From contig DATBIO010000295.1 of the NCBI GenBank assembly GCA_036556965.1, positions 1 through 5,490 on the forward strand: 5,490 nt of DNA, written 5' to 3'. Under the pieces are notes generated by a model, which did no database searches, was not told the origin of the DNA, and saw only the letters and a program-made list of their open reading frames with translations. The position numbers and the translations under genes are program-made. Origin of the DNA: DATBIO01 sp036556965. Its GTDB lineage: Bacteria; Acidobacteriota; Vicinamibacteria; Fen-336. The first letter of the stretch is position 1, and each line of letters starts with the position of its first letter. Positions 1-5,490 of this stretch are shown piece after piece.

Positions 1-224
1 TGGAGGGCCGGCCCACCCTCGCCGACGCGGACGGTCCCTTCGGCAACCCCAGCGCCGATTCCGCGCGGACCATGGTCACGCTGGAGACGCGGCGCGCGCT
101 GGCCGTCGTCTACGCCCCGGCCGCGCTGCCCGGGGCGCGGCTGGACGCGGTGCTGGACGACACCGCGCAGACCCTCACCCGCTGGTGCGGAGGCGCCGTG
201 GCGCACCGCGCGACGGCCCCGTAG
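1..224 (+). CDS. B3/4-domain protein, C-terminal fragment (5' end outside window)
   Basis: This is the last 73 codons of an open frame read from base 3 and ending at TAG 222-224; the start lies left of the window. The visible part has a 'DGPFGNPSADSARTMVT' stretch near its beginning, a hydrophobic strand 'ALAVVYAPA', and a C-terminal helix ending in 'RWCGG'. I recognise this arrangement from stand-alone B3/4-domain proteins, which are related to the B3/B4 (tRNA-editing) region of the phenylalanyl-tRNA synthetase beta subunit. Such proteins are presumed to bind or deacylate mischarged tRNA, but most are uncharacterised, so that role is family inference. The helicase gene follows after 46 bases on the same strand, so co-transcription is possible. 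Codon use matches the neighbours. The frame is secure; the family call rests on one short conserved stretch read by eye. Confidence 0.68.
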   Translation, partial: EGRPTLADADGPFGNPSADSARTMVTLETRRALAVVYAPAALPGARLDAVLDDTAQTLTRWCGGAVAHRATAP

Positions 225-258
225 GCGGCGACGGACCCCCCGCGTCCGGGCCCGCCCC

Positions 259-264
259 GATACT
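259..264 (+). promoter_or_regulatory. possible -10 element for a leaderless helicase mRNA
   Basis: GATACT, matching 4 of 6 bases of the sigma-70-type -10 consensus, is the only AT-rich hexamer in the 46-base gap before the helicase gene. It ends 6 bases before the ATG at 271, so transcription from it would begin at or next to the start codon. No Shine-Dalgarno-like purine run precedes that ATG, which fits a leaderless transcript. No -35 hexamer is visible: the expected place is a run of C. The match could easily be chance. Confidence 0.2.
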
Positions 265-270
265 GGCCCG

Positions 271-3231
271 ATGGTGAGCGCGATCCTCGCCCCGCCCGCC
301 GAAGACCGCAGTCTCGAGGGCCTCTCCGCGCCCCAGCAGGAGGCCGTGCTCCACGGGCAGGGTCCGCTCCTCATCATCGCGGGCGCGGGCACGGGCAAGA
401 CCACGGTGCTCACGCGGCGCATCGCCCACCTCATCTCCAGCAAGCAGGCGCGGCCGGAGGAGATCCTCGCCCTCACCTTCACCGACAAGGCGGCGGCGGA
501 GATGGCGGAGCGGGTGGACCAGCTCATCCCCTATGGCTACGCGGAGACCTGGATCGGCACCTTCCACTCCTTCGGCGACCGCGTGCTGCGCGAAGGCGGG
601 CTGGAGATGGGGCTCGATCCCGAGTTCCGCGTGCTCACCGCCGCCGAGCAGGTGATCTTCCTGCGCGAGCGGCTGTGGAAGCTGCCCCTGCAGCGCTTCC
701 GGCCGCTGGGCGATCCCACCAGGCACCTCCTCGCCCTGCTCAACCTGGTCAGCCGGGCCAAGGACGAGGACGTGTCGCCGGAGGCGTACGCGGCGGCGGC
801 GGCGGCGCGCGCGGCGGCCGCGGCGGACGAGGCGCAGAGGGACGAGGCCGCCCGCCACGTCGAGCTGGCCGCGTTCTACGGTGCCTACCAGCGGCTGCTG
901 GCGGAGGCGGGGGCCGCCGACTTCGGCGACCAGATCGCGCGCGCCCTGGCCCTCCTGCGCGCGCGCCCGGCCCTGCTGGAGACGCTCCGGGCCCGGCACC
1001 GCTTCATCCTGGTGGACGAGTTCCAGGACACCAACCACGCCCAGCTCGAGCTGGTGCGGCTGCTGGCGGGCGCCAACGCCAACATCACGGTGGTGGGCGA
1101 CGACGACCAGGCCATCTACCGCTGGCGGGGGGCGGCGGCGGGCAACCTGCTCGCCTTCCGCGCGCACTACCCGCACGCGCGCCAGGTCGTGCTCCGGGAC
1201 AACCACCGGTCCACGCAGGTCATCCTCGACGCCGCCGCGCGCCTCATCTCCTACAACAACCCGTTCCGGCTGGAGGCGGCGGCGGGGGTGGACAAGCGCC
1301 TGCGCTCGCCGCGCACGCAGGGCGCGCCCGTGCGCCACCTGCACTTCGACACCCTGTCCGCGGAGGCGGACGGGGTGGCGGAAGAGGTCGCGCGCCGCCT
1401 GCAGGCGGGCCACCGGCCCCGCGACCTGGCCATCCTCGTGCGGAGCAACAACGACGCCGACCCCTTCCTGCGCGCCCTCAACGTGCGCGAGATCCCGCAC
1501 CGCTTCACGGGCAACCGCGGCCTCTACGCGCGCGAGGAGGTGCGCGTGCTGGTGTCGTTCCTGCGCGCGCTCAGCCAGCCCGAGGACTCGGTCTCCGTGC
1601 ACCACCTCCTCGGCTCCGAGCTCTACCGCATGCCGGAGGGGGAGCGCACGCGCCTCAACCGGTTCGCCGCCCGCCACAGCCGGCCCCTGCTCGAGGTCCT
1701 GCGCGCCCTGCCCGGCGCGGAGGACCTCGCGGGCGTGGGCGGGGAGGCGCGGGAGGCGGCGGCGCGCCTGCTGCGCCACCTCGACGAGGCGGCCGCCCAC
1801 GTGCCCGACCGCCGCACGGGGGAGGTCCTCTACCTCTACCTGCAGTCCTCGGGCCTCCTGGGCCGGCTCACGCGCGAGGCCTCCGCGGAGGCGGAGGCCC
1901 GGGTCAAGAACGTCGCCCGCTTCTTCGAGATCGTGAAGGCCTACGGCGACGTGGCCGAGCACGACCGCGTGGGGGCCTTCGTCGAGCACCTGGGGCTGCT
2001 GCGCGACGCGGGGGACGACCCCGCGGTGGCGGAGGCCGACCCCGACGAGGACGCCGTCTCCGTGCTCACCGTGCACAAGGCCAAGGGCCTGGAGTTCGCG
2101 GTGGTGTTCCTGGTGGGCTGCGTGGAGCAGCGCTTCCCCCTCCGGCGCCGGCGCGACGCGCTGGAGCTGCCGCCCGAGCTCCTGCGCGAGCCCGAGGCCC
2201 CCTCCGACCACCACCTCATGGAGGAGAGGCGCCTCTTCTACGTGGCCATGACGCGGGCCAAGGAGGAGCTGCTCCTCACCTCCGCCGCCGACTACGGGAC
2301 GCTGCGCGCGCGCAAGGCGTCGCGCTTCGTGGTGGAGGCCCTCGACCTGCCGGGGCCGCCGCCCCTGCCCCGCAAGAGCGACGCCCGGGAGGCCATCCTG
2401 CGCCACGCCCCCCTGCCGCCCGAGCCGGCGGCGCCACCGGCGCCCATCCCCGACGACGAGGTCCTGCACCTCTCGTTCCGGCAGATCGACGACTACCAGA
2501 CCTGCCCGCTGAAGTACCGCTACGTGCATCGCCTGCGCGTGCCCATCCTGGTGCACCACCGCGTGGTCTTCGGGGCCGCCGTGCACAAGGCGGTGCAGGA
2601 GCACTTCCGGGCGCGCCTGGCCGGGCGGATGCCGGGGGAGGACGAGCTGCTGGCCGCCTTCCGCGCGGCCTGGGTGCCCGAGGGCTTCCTCTCCCGCGAG
2701 CACGAGGAGCACCGGCTGCGCTCCGGCGAGGAGCTGCTGCGGCGCTTCCGGCAGCAGGAGGAGCGCTCCCCCCTGCCCGTCACCGCGGCGGAGCAGGAGT
2801 TCGCGTTCTACGAGGGCCGGAACCGCGTGCAGGGCCGCTACGACCTGGTGGCGGAGCGCGAGGAGGGAGTGACCATCCTCGACTTCAAGACCGGCCACGT
2901 CGAGGACCAGAAGAAGGCGGACGAGCGCGCGCGGGAGAGCCGGCAGCTCGACGTCTACGCGCTGGCCCACCTGCGCACCACGGGCCGGCTGCCGCGGCGC
3001 GTCGAGCTGCGCTTCCTCGAATCGGGACTGGCCGGCGGCCGGCAGCCCACCCTCGAGCAGGCGGAGGCCACGGCCGCGCTGGTCCGCGACACGGCCGCGC
3101 GCATCCGCCGCCACGAGTTCCCCGCGCGGCCGTCCTGGATGGCCTGCGGGGGCTGTGCCTTCCGCGACGTGTGCCCGTACACCGCCCGCGACCCCGAGGG
3201 CGAGTACGGAGAGTCCCTCCTCCCTCGTTGA
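271..3231 (+). CDS. UvrD/PcrA-type helicase fused to a PD-(D/E)XK nuclease with an Fe-S cluster
   Basis: A 986-residue protein predicted to unwind DNA with ATP and cut it with a C-terminal nuclease, like AddAB/AdnAB repair enzymes. Motor motifs seen in order: Q motif around Q22; Walker A AGAGTGKT with K43; motif Ia around TFTDKAAAEM; motif II VDEFQDT with D249-E250; motif III GDDDQAIYRWRG (277-287); motif IV DNHRS (310-314); motif V TVHKAKGLEF (600-609); motif VI YVAMTRAK (657-664). All appear intact, so the motor should be active. A Pro-rich linker (about 694-730) leads to the nuclease: H772, D858, D871-x-K873 and Q892 fit the PD-(D/E)XK core. C745 plus C959, C962 and C968 (Cx2Cx5C) fit the iron-sulphur staple of AddB and Cas4. 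It is far longer than ordinary UvrD/PcrA (about 720 residues) and close to mycobacterial AdnA/AdnB. ATG 271 was chosen because the Q motif follows at the usual distance; no ribosome binding site is visible. The PaaK-like gene starts 40 bases downstream. No second subunit gene lies in the window, so it may act alone or with a partner encoded elsewhere. Confidence 0.95.
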   Translation: MVSAILAPPAEDRSLEGLSAPQQEAVLHGQGPLLIIAGAGTGKTTVLTRRIAHLISSKQARPEEILALTFTDKAAAEMAERVDQLIPYGYAETWIGTFHSFGDRVLREGGLEMGLDPEFRVLTAAEQVIFLRERLWKLPLQRFRPLGDPTRHLLALLNLVSRAKDEDVSPEAYAAAAAARAAAAADEAQRDEAARHVELAAFYGAYQRLLAEAGAADFGDQIARALALLRARPALLETLRARHRFILVDEFQDTNHAQLELVRLLAGANANITVVGDDDQAIYRWRGAAAGNLLAFRAHYPHARQVVLRDNHRSTQVILDAAARLISYNNPFRLEAAAGVDKRLRSPRTQGAPVRHLHFDTLSAEADGVAEEVARRLQAGHRPRDLAILVRSNNDADPFLRALNVREIPHRFTGNRGLYAREEVRVLVSFLRALSQPEDSVSVHHLLGSELYRMPEGERTRLNRFAARHSRPLLEVLRALPGAEDLAGVGGEAREAAARLLRHLDEAAAHVPDRRTGEVLYLYLQSSGLLGRLTREASAEAEARVKNVARFFEIVKAYGDVAEHDRVGAFVEHLGLLRDAGDDPAVAEADPDEDAVSVLTVHKAKGLEFAVVFLVGCVEQRFPLRRRRDALELPPELLREPEAPSDHHLMEERRLFYVAMTRAKEELLLTSAADYGTLRARKASRFVVEALDLPGPPPLPRKSDAREAILRHAPLPPEPAAPPAPIPDDEVLHLSFRQIDDYQTCPLKYRYVHRLRVPILVHHRVVFGAAVHKAVQEHFRARLAGRMPGEDELLAAFRAAWVPEGFLSREHEEHRLRSGEELLRRFRQQEERSPLPVTAAEQEFAFYEGRNRVQGRYDLVAEREEGVTILDFKTGHVEDQKKADERARESRQLDVYALAHLRTTGRLPRRVELRFLESGLAGGRQPTLEQAEATAALVRDTAARIRRHEFPARPSWMACGGCAFRDVCPYTARDPEGEYGESLLPR
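790..807 (+). repeat. (GCG)6 run inside the helicase gene, coding poly-Ala
   Basis: Six consecutive GCG codons encode A174-A179, followed by R180 and five more alanines (A181-A185). The run sits in a 38-base stretch (789-826) made only of G and C. It lies in the helical region between motif Ib and motif II (domain 1B) and probably forms a helix or flexible segment. It keeps the reading frame, so it is a low-complexity coding tract and does not indicate a frameshift. Such tracts are prone to slippage and to assembly error. Confidence 0.6.
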
Positions 3232-3271
3232 CGGACCGGGCCGTGGCCTCCGCTCGTCGGCCGGGACGGCA

Positions 3272-4861
3272 ATGGGCGTGATCCCCGCCGCCCTGGCGGA
3301 GGCCGTCCAGGCCGCCCGCTTCTTCGGGGCGCTGCCCGCGGTGCTGCGGCACCCCATCCGCCCGGAGCGGGCGCGCGCCGCCGTCCGCGAGCGGATGGCG
3401 CGGCGCGGCGACGACTTCCTCACGCTCGTACGGCGCGTGGTCTTCTCCCGGCCCGGCAGCCCGTATGCCCGCCTGCTCTCCCTGGCCGGCTGCGAGCTCG
3501 GCGACCTCGAGGCCCTCGTGCGGCGGGACGGCCTGGAGGCCGCGCTCCTGGCCCTCTTCCGCAGCGGCGTCTACCTGACGGGCGACGAGCTGAAGGGGCG
3601 GCGCCCGGTGGTGCGCGGGGCCGCGAGCTTCCCGGTGGACCTTCCCTCCCTGCGCAACCCCCTCGTGGTGCCGCACGTGGTGGCCACCAGCAGCGGCAGC
3701 CGCGGACTGGGCACGGTGGTGGCCCTCGGCCTCGAGTCCGTGCAGGAACAGGCGATGAACGCCTGCCTGGAAGTCGCCGCGCGCGGCGCCGGCTCCTGGC
3801 AGCACGCCGCCTGGCGCGTGCCGGGGGGAGCCTTCCTGACCATGGCCATACGCCAGGCCGCGTCGGGCGCGCCCTTCCGGAGATGGTTCTCTCCCGTCGG
3901 GCCCGGAGATCGTCTCCATCCGCGGTACCGGTGGGCCGAGCGCAGCCTGCGCTGGGCCATGCGCGCCGCCGGAGGACGCATGCCCCGGCCCGAGCACGTG
4001 CCGCTCGACGACCCCATGCCGGTGGTGCGCTGGATGGCCGACACCCTGCGCGGCGGGGGCGTGCCCCTGGTGAACTGCTACGCGAGCCTCGGCGCCCGCG
4101 TCTGCCGCGCCGCCACGGAAGCGGGCGTGGACCTGCGCGGCGCCCGCTTCACCCTGGGCGGCGAGCCCGTCACGGAGGCGCGGCTGGCCGCGGTGGCGCG
4201 CGCGGGCGCGGAGGCCTCGAGCCTGTTCGGCTGCACCGAGGCGGGCGGCGTCCTCGCCTACGGGTGCCTCGCCCCCCGCAGCGCCGGCGAGATGCACTTC
4301 CTGCACGACCTGCGGGCCGTCATCCAGCCCGGCCCCGGCGCCGCCGACGCCGGGCTGCCGCCGCGCGCGCTCCTCGTCACGTCGCTGCGGGCATCGGCGC
4401 CCCTGGTCCTGATCAACGCCTCGGTGGGCGACGAGGCCGACCTCGGCGCGCGCCCGTGCGGGTGTCCCCTGGAGGCCGAGGGCTGGACCACGCACGTGGA
4501 GCGGCTGCGCAGCTTCGAGAAGCTGACCATCGGCGGGATGTCCCTGGCCGACGCCGACCTGGAGCGGCTGGTGGACGAGGTCCTTCCCGCCCGCTTCGGG
4601 GGCGGACCCGGCGACTGGCAGCTGGTGGAGTCGGAGGACGACGACGGCGCGCCGCGGCTGTCCGTGGTGGCCAGCCCGAGCGTCGGTGCCCTCGCCCCGG
4701 AAGCGGTGACGGACGCCCTCCTGGCCTGGATCGGCCGTGGGAGCGGCGTCGAGCGGATCGTCTCCGTCCTGTACCGGGACGGCGGCCTCGTCCATCTCGA
4801 GCGGCACACCCCCTTCGCCACCGTGGGCGGCAAGGTCGGACACCTGCACCGGCGGCGCTAG
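3272..4861 (+). CDS. PaaK-like adenylate-forming enzyme (phenylacetate-CoA ligase family)
   Basis: A 529-residue cytoplasmic enzyme of the ANL superfamily, expected to activate a carboxylic acid with ATP as an acyl-adenylate and probably pass it to CoA or another thiol. Motifs seen: the phosphate-binding loop TSSGSRG (139-145), in place of the usual TSGSTG; LGGEP (295-299); LFGCTEAGG (318-326) with E323, the A5 position; VGDEADL (385-391), where the conserved Asp of A7 falls at D387; the hinge-region segment FEKLTIGGMSL; and a C-terminal TVGGK (517-521) placing K521 as the likely catalytic Lys of A10. About 130 residues precede the phosphate loop, as in PaaK-type proteins. ATG 3272 was chosen because the frame upstream, open to GTG 3155, overlaps the helicase gene and encodes only Ser/Pro/Arg-rich sequence; a weak GGGA lies 5 bases before the ATG. 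The gap to the helicase stop is 40 bases. Substrate unknown: the motif changes argue against assuming phenylacetate. A LuxE- or CapK-like role is an alternative. Confidence 0.85.
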   Translation: MGVIPAALAEAVQAARFFGALPAVLRHPIRPERARAAVRERMARRGDDFLTLVRRVVFSRPGSPYARLLSLAGCELGDLEALVRRDGLEAALLALFRSGVYLTGDELKGRRPVVRGAASFPVDLPSLRNPLVVPHVVATSSGSRGLGTVVALGLESVQEQAMNACLEVAARGAGSWQHAAWRVPGGAFLTMAIRQAASGAPFRRWFSPVGPGDRLHPRYRWAERSLRWAMRAAGGRMPRPEHVPLDDPMPVVRWMADTLRGGGVPLVNCYASLGARVCRAATEAGVDLRGARFTLGGEPVTEARLAAVARAGAEASSLFGCTEAGGVLAYGCLAPRSAGEMHFLHDLRAVIQPGPGAADAGLPPRALLVTSLRASAPLVLINASVGDEADLGARPCGCPLEAEGWTTHVERLRSFEKLTIGGMSLADADLERLVDEVLPARFGGGPGDWQLVESEDDDGAPRLSVVASPSVGALAPEAVTDALLAWIGRGSGVERIVSVLYRDGGLVHLERHTPFATVGGKVGHLHRRR

Positions 4862-4867
4862 CCGCCG
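4850..4867. terminator. GC hairpin at the convergent gene junction, possible bidirectional terminator
   Basis: CGGCGGC (4850-4856), loop GCTA, then GCCGCCG (4861-4867) form a perfect 7-bp all-GC stem. It spans the TAG stop of the PaaK-like gene (4859-4861) and ends 4 bases before the last base of the cupin stop, which is read from the other strand. Its position between convergent genes fits a shared terminator. No T-run follows on either strand, so an intrinsic terminator is not demonstrated, and GC-rich DNA gives such stems often by chance. Confidence 0.3.
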
Positions 4868-4870
4868 CGC

Positions 4871-5215
4871 TCAGCGCTCGGGGACGAGGGCCACCACGGC
4901 CACCACCGCCGGCTGGTCGCCGATCACGCGCGTGGTGTGGCCCCCGCCCGTGGTGTCCTCGATGATGCGGGCGTCGCCCGGCCCGAAGCGGCGGACCTGG
5001 CCGTCCCCGCACTCGTTCTCGAGCTGGCCGGAGAGGAGGACGACGACCTGGCGGCGGGGCGCCGGGTGCCAGTCCAGGAACGTCCCCGGCGCGAACTCCC
5101 GGAAGTAGACGGAGGAGGCGGGCAGCGGCGCGTCGGGGGAGGGCGCCTCGCTCCGCGCCAGGGCGGCGATCCGCGACCTTCCTTCTTCGTCGGCGTCGAT
5201 GCGGTAGATCGCCAC
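4871..5215 (-). CDS. small single-domain cupin protein
   Basis: A 114-residue soluble protein with one cupin beta-barrel. The first cupin motif is seen as WHPAPRRQVVVLLSG (49-63), in which H50 and Q56 are the likely metal ligands, and the second as FGPGDARIIEDTTGGGH (77-93), with H93 supplying the distal ligand. The classical HxH pair and Glu of motif 1 are not all present; the HxAPRRQ form is one I recognise from a common family of small cupins of unknown function. Such proteins bind a divalent metal and may be enzymes or small-molecule sensors; no substrate can be assigned. The start is GTG at 5213-5215, preceded 5 bases upstream by a GGCGG that could serve as a weak ribosome binding site. 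An in-frame TAG at 5225-5227 rules out a longer start reaching further upstream. It lies 9 bases downstream of the MqnA/MqnD-like gene, so the two are probably co-transcribed. Its stop lies 9 bases from that of the PaaK-like gene, which is read the other way. Confidence 0.85.
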   Translation of the reverse strand: MAIYRIDADEEGRSRIAALARSEAPSPDAPLPASSVYFREFAPGTFLDWHPAPRRQVVVLLSGQLENECGDGQVRRFGPGDARIIEDTTGGGHTTRVIGDQPAVVAVVALVPER

Positions 5216-5224
5216 CAGGGCCGC

Positions 5225-5490
5225 CTATGCCACGGTGCCCGTCGGAAGCGCGTCCGCGGCGAGCCCGTCCACGATGGACACCTCGGCCACGCGCGGCCCG
5301 AAGCCCGCCGCGGCCACCCGTTCGCAAAGGAGATCCAGCGCCTGCCGCACGTCGTCGGGCAGGCTCAGCGTGTCCTCCCTGCGGAACATGGCCACGTGCT
5401 CGCGCGCGCGTCCCCGCCCGAAGCGCGAGGCCCACGCGTAGGCCTCGTCGGCGTGGGCCAGCGCCCAGAGGAGCGAGCGCTGGCAGGTGG
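5225..5490 (-). CDS. MqnA/MqnD-like protein, C-terminal fragment (5' end outside window)
   Basis: A minus-strand frame, open from the right edge to TAG at 5225-5227, gives the last 87 residues of a protein. It reads as alternating helices: SLLWALAHADEAYAWASRFG, then GRAREHVAMFRREDTLSL, then DDVRQALDLLCERVAAAGF. The pattern of an 'A-HxDEA-xxYA-xxFGRG' helix, a short 'MF..EDTL.L' segment and a final amphipathic helix ending in AxGFGP resembles the C-terminal lobe of MqnA/MqnD-family proteins (VitK2_biosynth), which have a periplasmic-binding-protein fold. MqnA and MqnD act in the futalosine route to menaquinone, but the family also contains proteins of other or unknown function, so no pathway step is assigned. 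No transmembrane segment is visible. The frame is well supported by codon bias and by the closely spaced cupin gene downstream. The family assignment is made by eye from a fragment; another solute-binding-protein family is the main alternative. Confidence 0.55.
   Translation of the reverse strand, partial: TCQRSLLWALAHADEAYAWASRFGRGRAREHVAMFRREDTLSLPDDVRQALDLLCERVAAAGFGPRVAEVSIVDGLAADALPTGTVA

Noticed and set aside
232..248. Weak hairpin CGGAC...GTCCG in the gap between the B3/4 and helicase genes, considered as a terminator
   Set aside because: The stem is only 5 bp with a 7-base loop and no T-run. Stems of this size are expected by chance at this GC content.
2461..3190. The C-terminal nuclease considered as a CRISPR-associated Cas4
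   Set aside because: The staple cysteines resemble Cas4, but the domain is fused to a complete UvrD motor, and no cas1, cas2 or repeat array is present. It fits a recombination-type helicase-nuclease.
3239..3262. GGCCG...CGGCC inverted repeat between the helicase and PaaK-like genes, considered as an operator or terminator
   Set aside because: Only 5 bp, with a 14-base loop and no T-run; not distinguishable from background.
3155..3271. GTG at 3155 as the start of the PaaK-like protein, adding 39 residues
   Set aside because: It would overlap the helicase's cysteine-rich C-terminus, and the extra residues are Ser/Pro/Arg-rich and unlike the family's N-terminus. ATG 3272 is the better start.
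675..3281. A second long + strand frame inside the helicase gene
   Set aside because: Its product is almost entirely Gly, Ala, Pro and Arg, typical of a shifted frame in GC-rich coding DNA.
175..3423. An open frame of more than 1,000 codons on the minus strand, antisense to the helicase gene
   Set aside because: Extreme GC bias at third positions keeps antisense frames open. The translation is rich in Arg, Gly, Ala and Val with no recognisable motif, whereas the + strand frame carries every SF1 helicase motif.
2885..4849. A long minus-strand frame antisense to the helicase 3' end and the PaaK-like gene
   Set aside because: It crosses the gene boundary, has a low-complexity Gly/Ala/Arg/His composition and no motif; it is a mirror of the PaaK-like codons.
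4413..5435. A minus-strand frame overlapping both the cupin gene and the edge gene
   Set aside because: It is a shifted-frame shadow rich in Arg, Gly and Pro; the cupin motifs and the edge gene are in a different frame.

Overview
The window comes from a very GC-rich bacterial chromosome. The codon third positions are almost all G or C, and the bias is strong enough that the antisense frames of every gene stay open for hundreds of codons. The helicase-nuclease and the PaaK-like protein resemble, from memory, families that I associate with Candidatus Rokubacteria/Methylomirabilota and other GC-rich soil or sediment lineages. That placement is a guess from protein style, not a database result. 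No mobile element, tRNA, rRNA, CRISPR array or phage signature is visible.

Layout. Left edge, + strand: the last ~73 codons of a B3/4-domain protein (1-224), a domain related to part of the phenylalanyl-tRNA synthetase beta subunit. After a 46-base gap comes the main gene (271-3231), a 986-residue single-chain helicase-nuclease. It has a complete set of UvrD/PcrA superfamily 1A motor motifs, a Pro-rich linker, and a C-terminal PD-(D/E)XK nuclease with the four cysteines of an AddB/Cas4-type iron-sulphur staple. After another 40 bases comes a 529-residue PaaK-like (phenylacetate-CoA ligase family) adenylate-forming enzyme (3272-4861). These three genes share a strand with short gaps and could form one transcription unit.

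The right end is on the opposite strand and converges on the PaaK-like gene with only 9 bases between stop codons. A perfect 7-bp GC hairpin covers that junction. The minus-strand pair, read right to left, is a protein entering from the right edge that resembles the C-terminus of MqnA/MqnD-family proteins (5490-5225), followed 9 bases later by a 114-residue single-domain cupin (5215-4871).

How they fit together. The helicase-nuclease most likely works in double-strand-break resection or repair. The PaaK-like enzyme should activate a carboxylate as an acyl-adenylate and usually then as a CoA thioester; its substrate cannot be read from the sequence. No biochemical link between the + strand genes is evident. 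The MqnA/MqnD-like protein and the cupin are probably co-transcribed, but their shared role is unknown. I see solid, mostly recognisable genes here and no convincing evidence of an undescribed multi-gene system. The points most worth checking are the fused Fe-S helicase-nuclease and the divergent active-site motifs of the PaaK-like protein.
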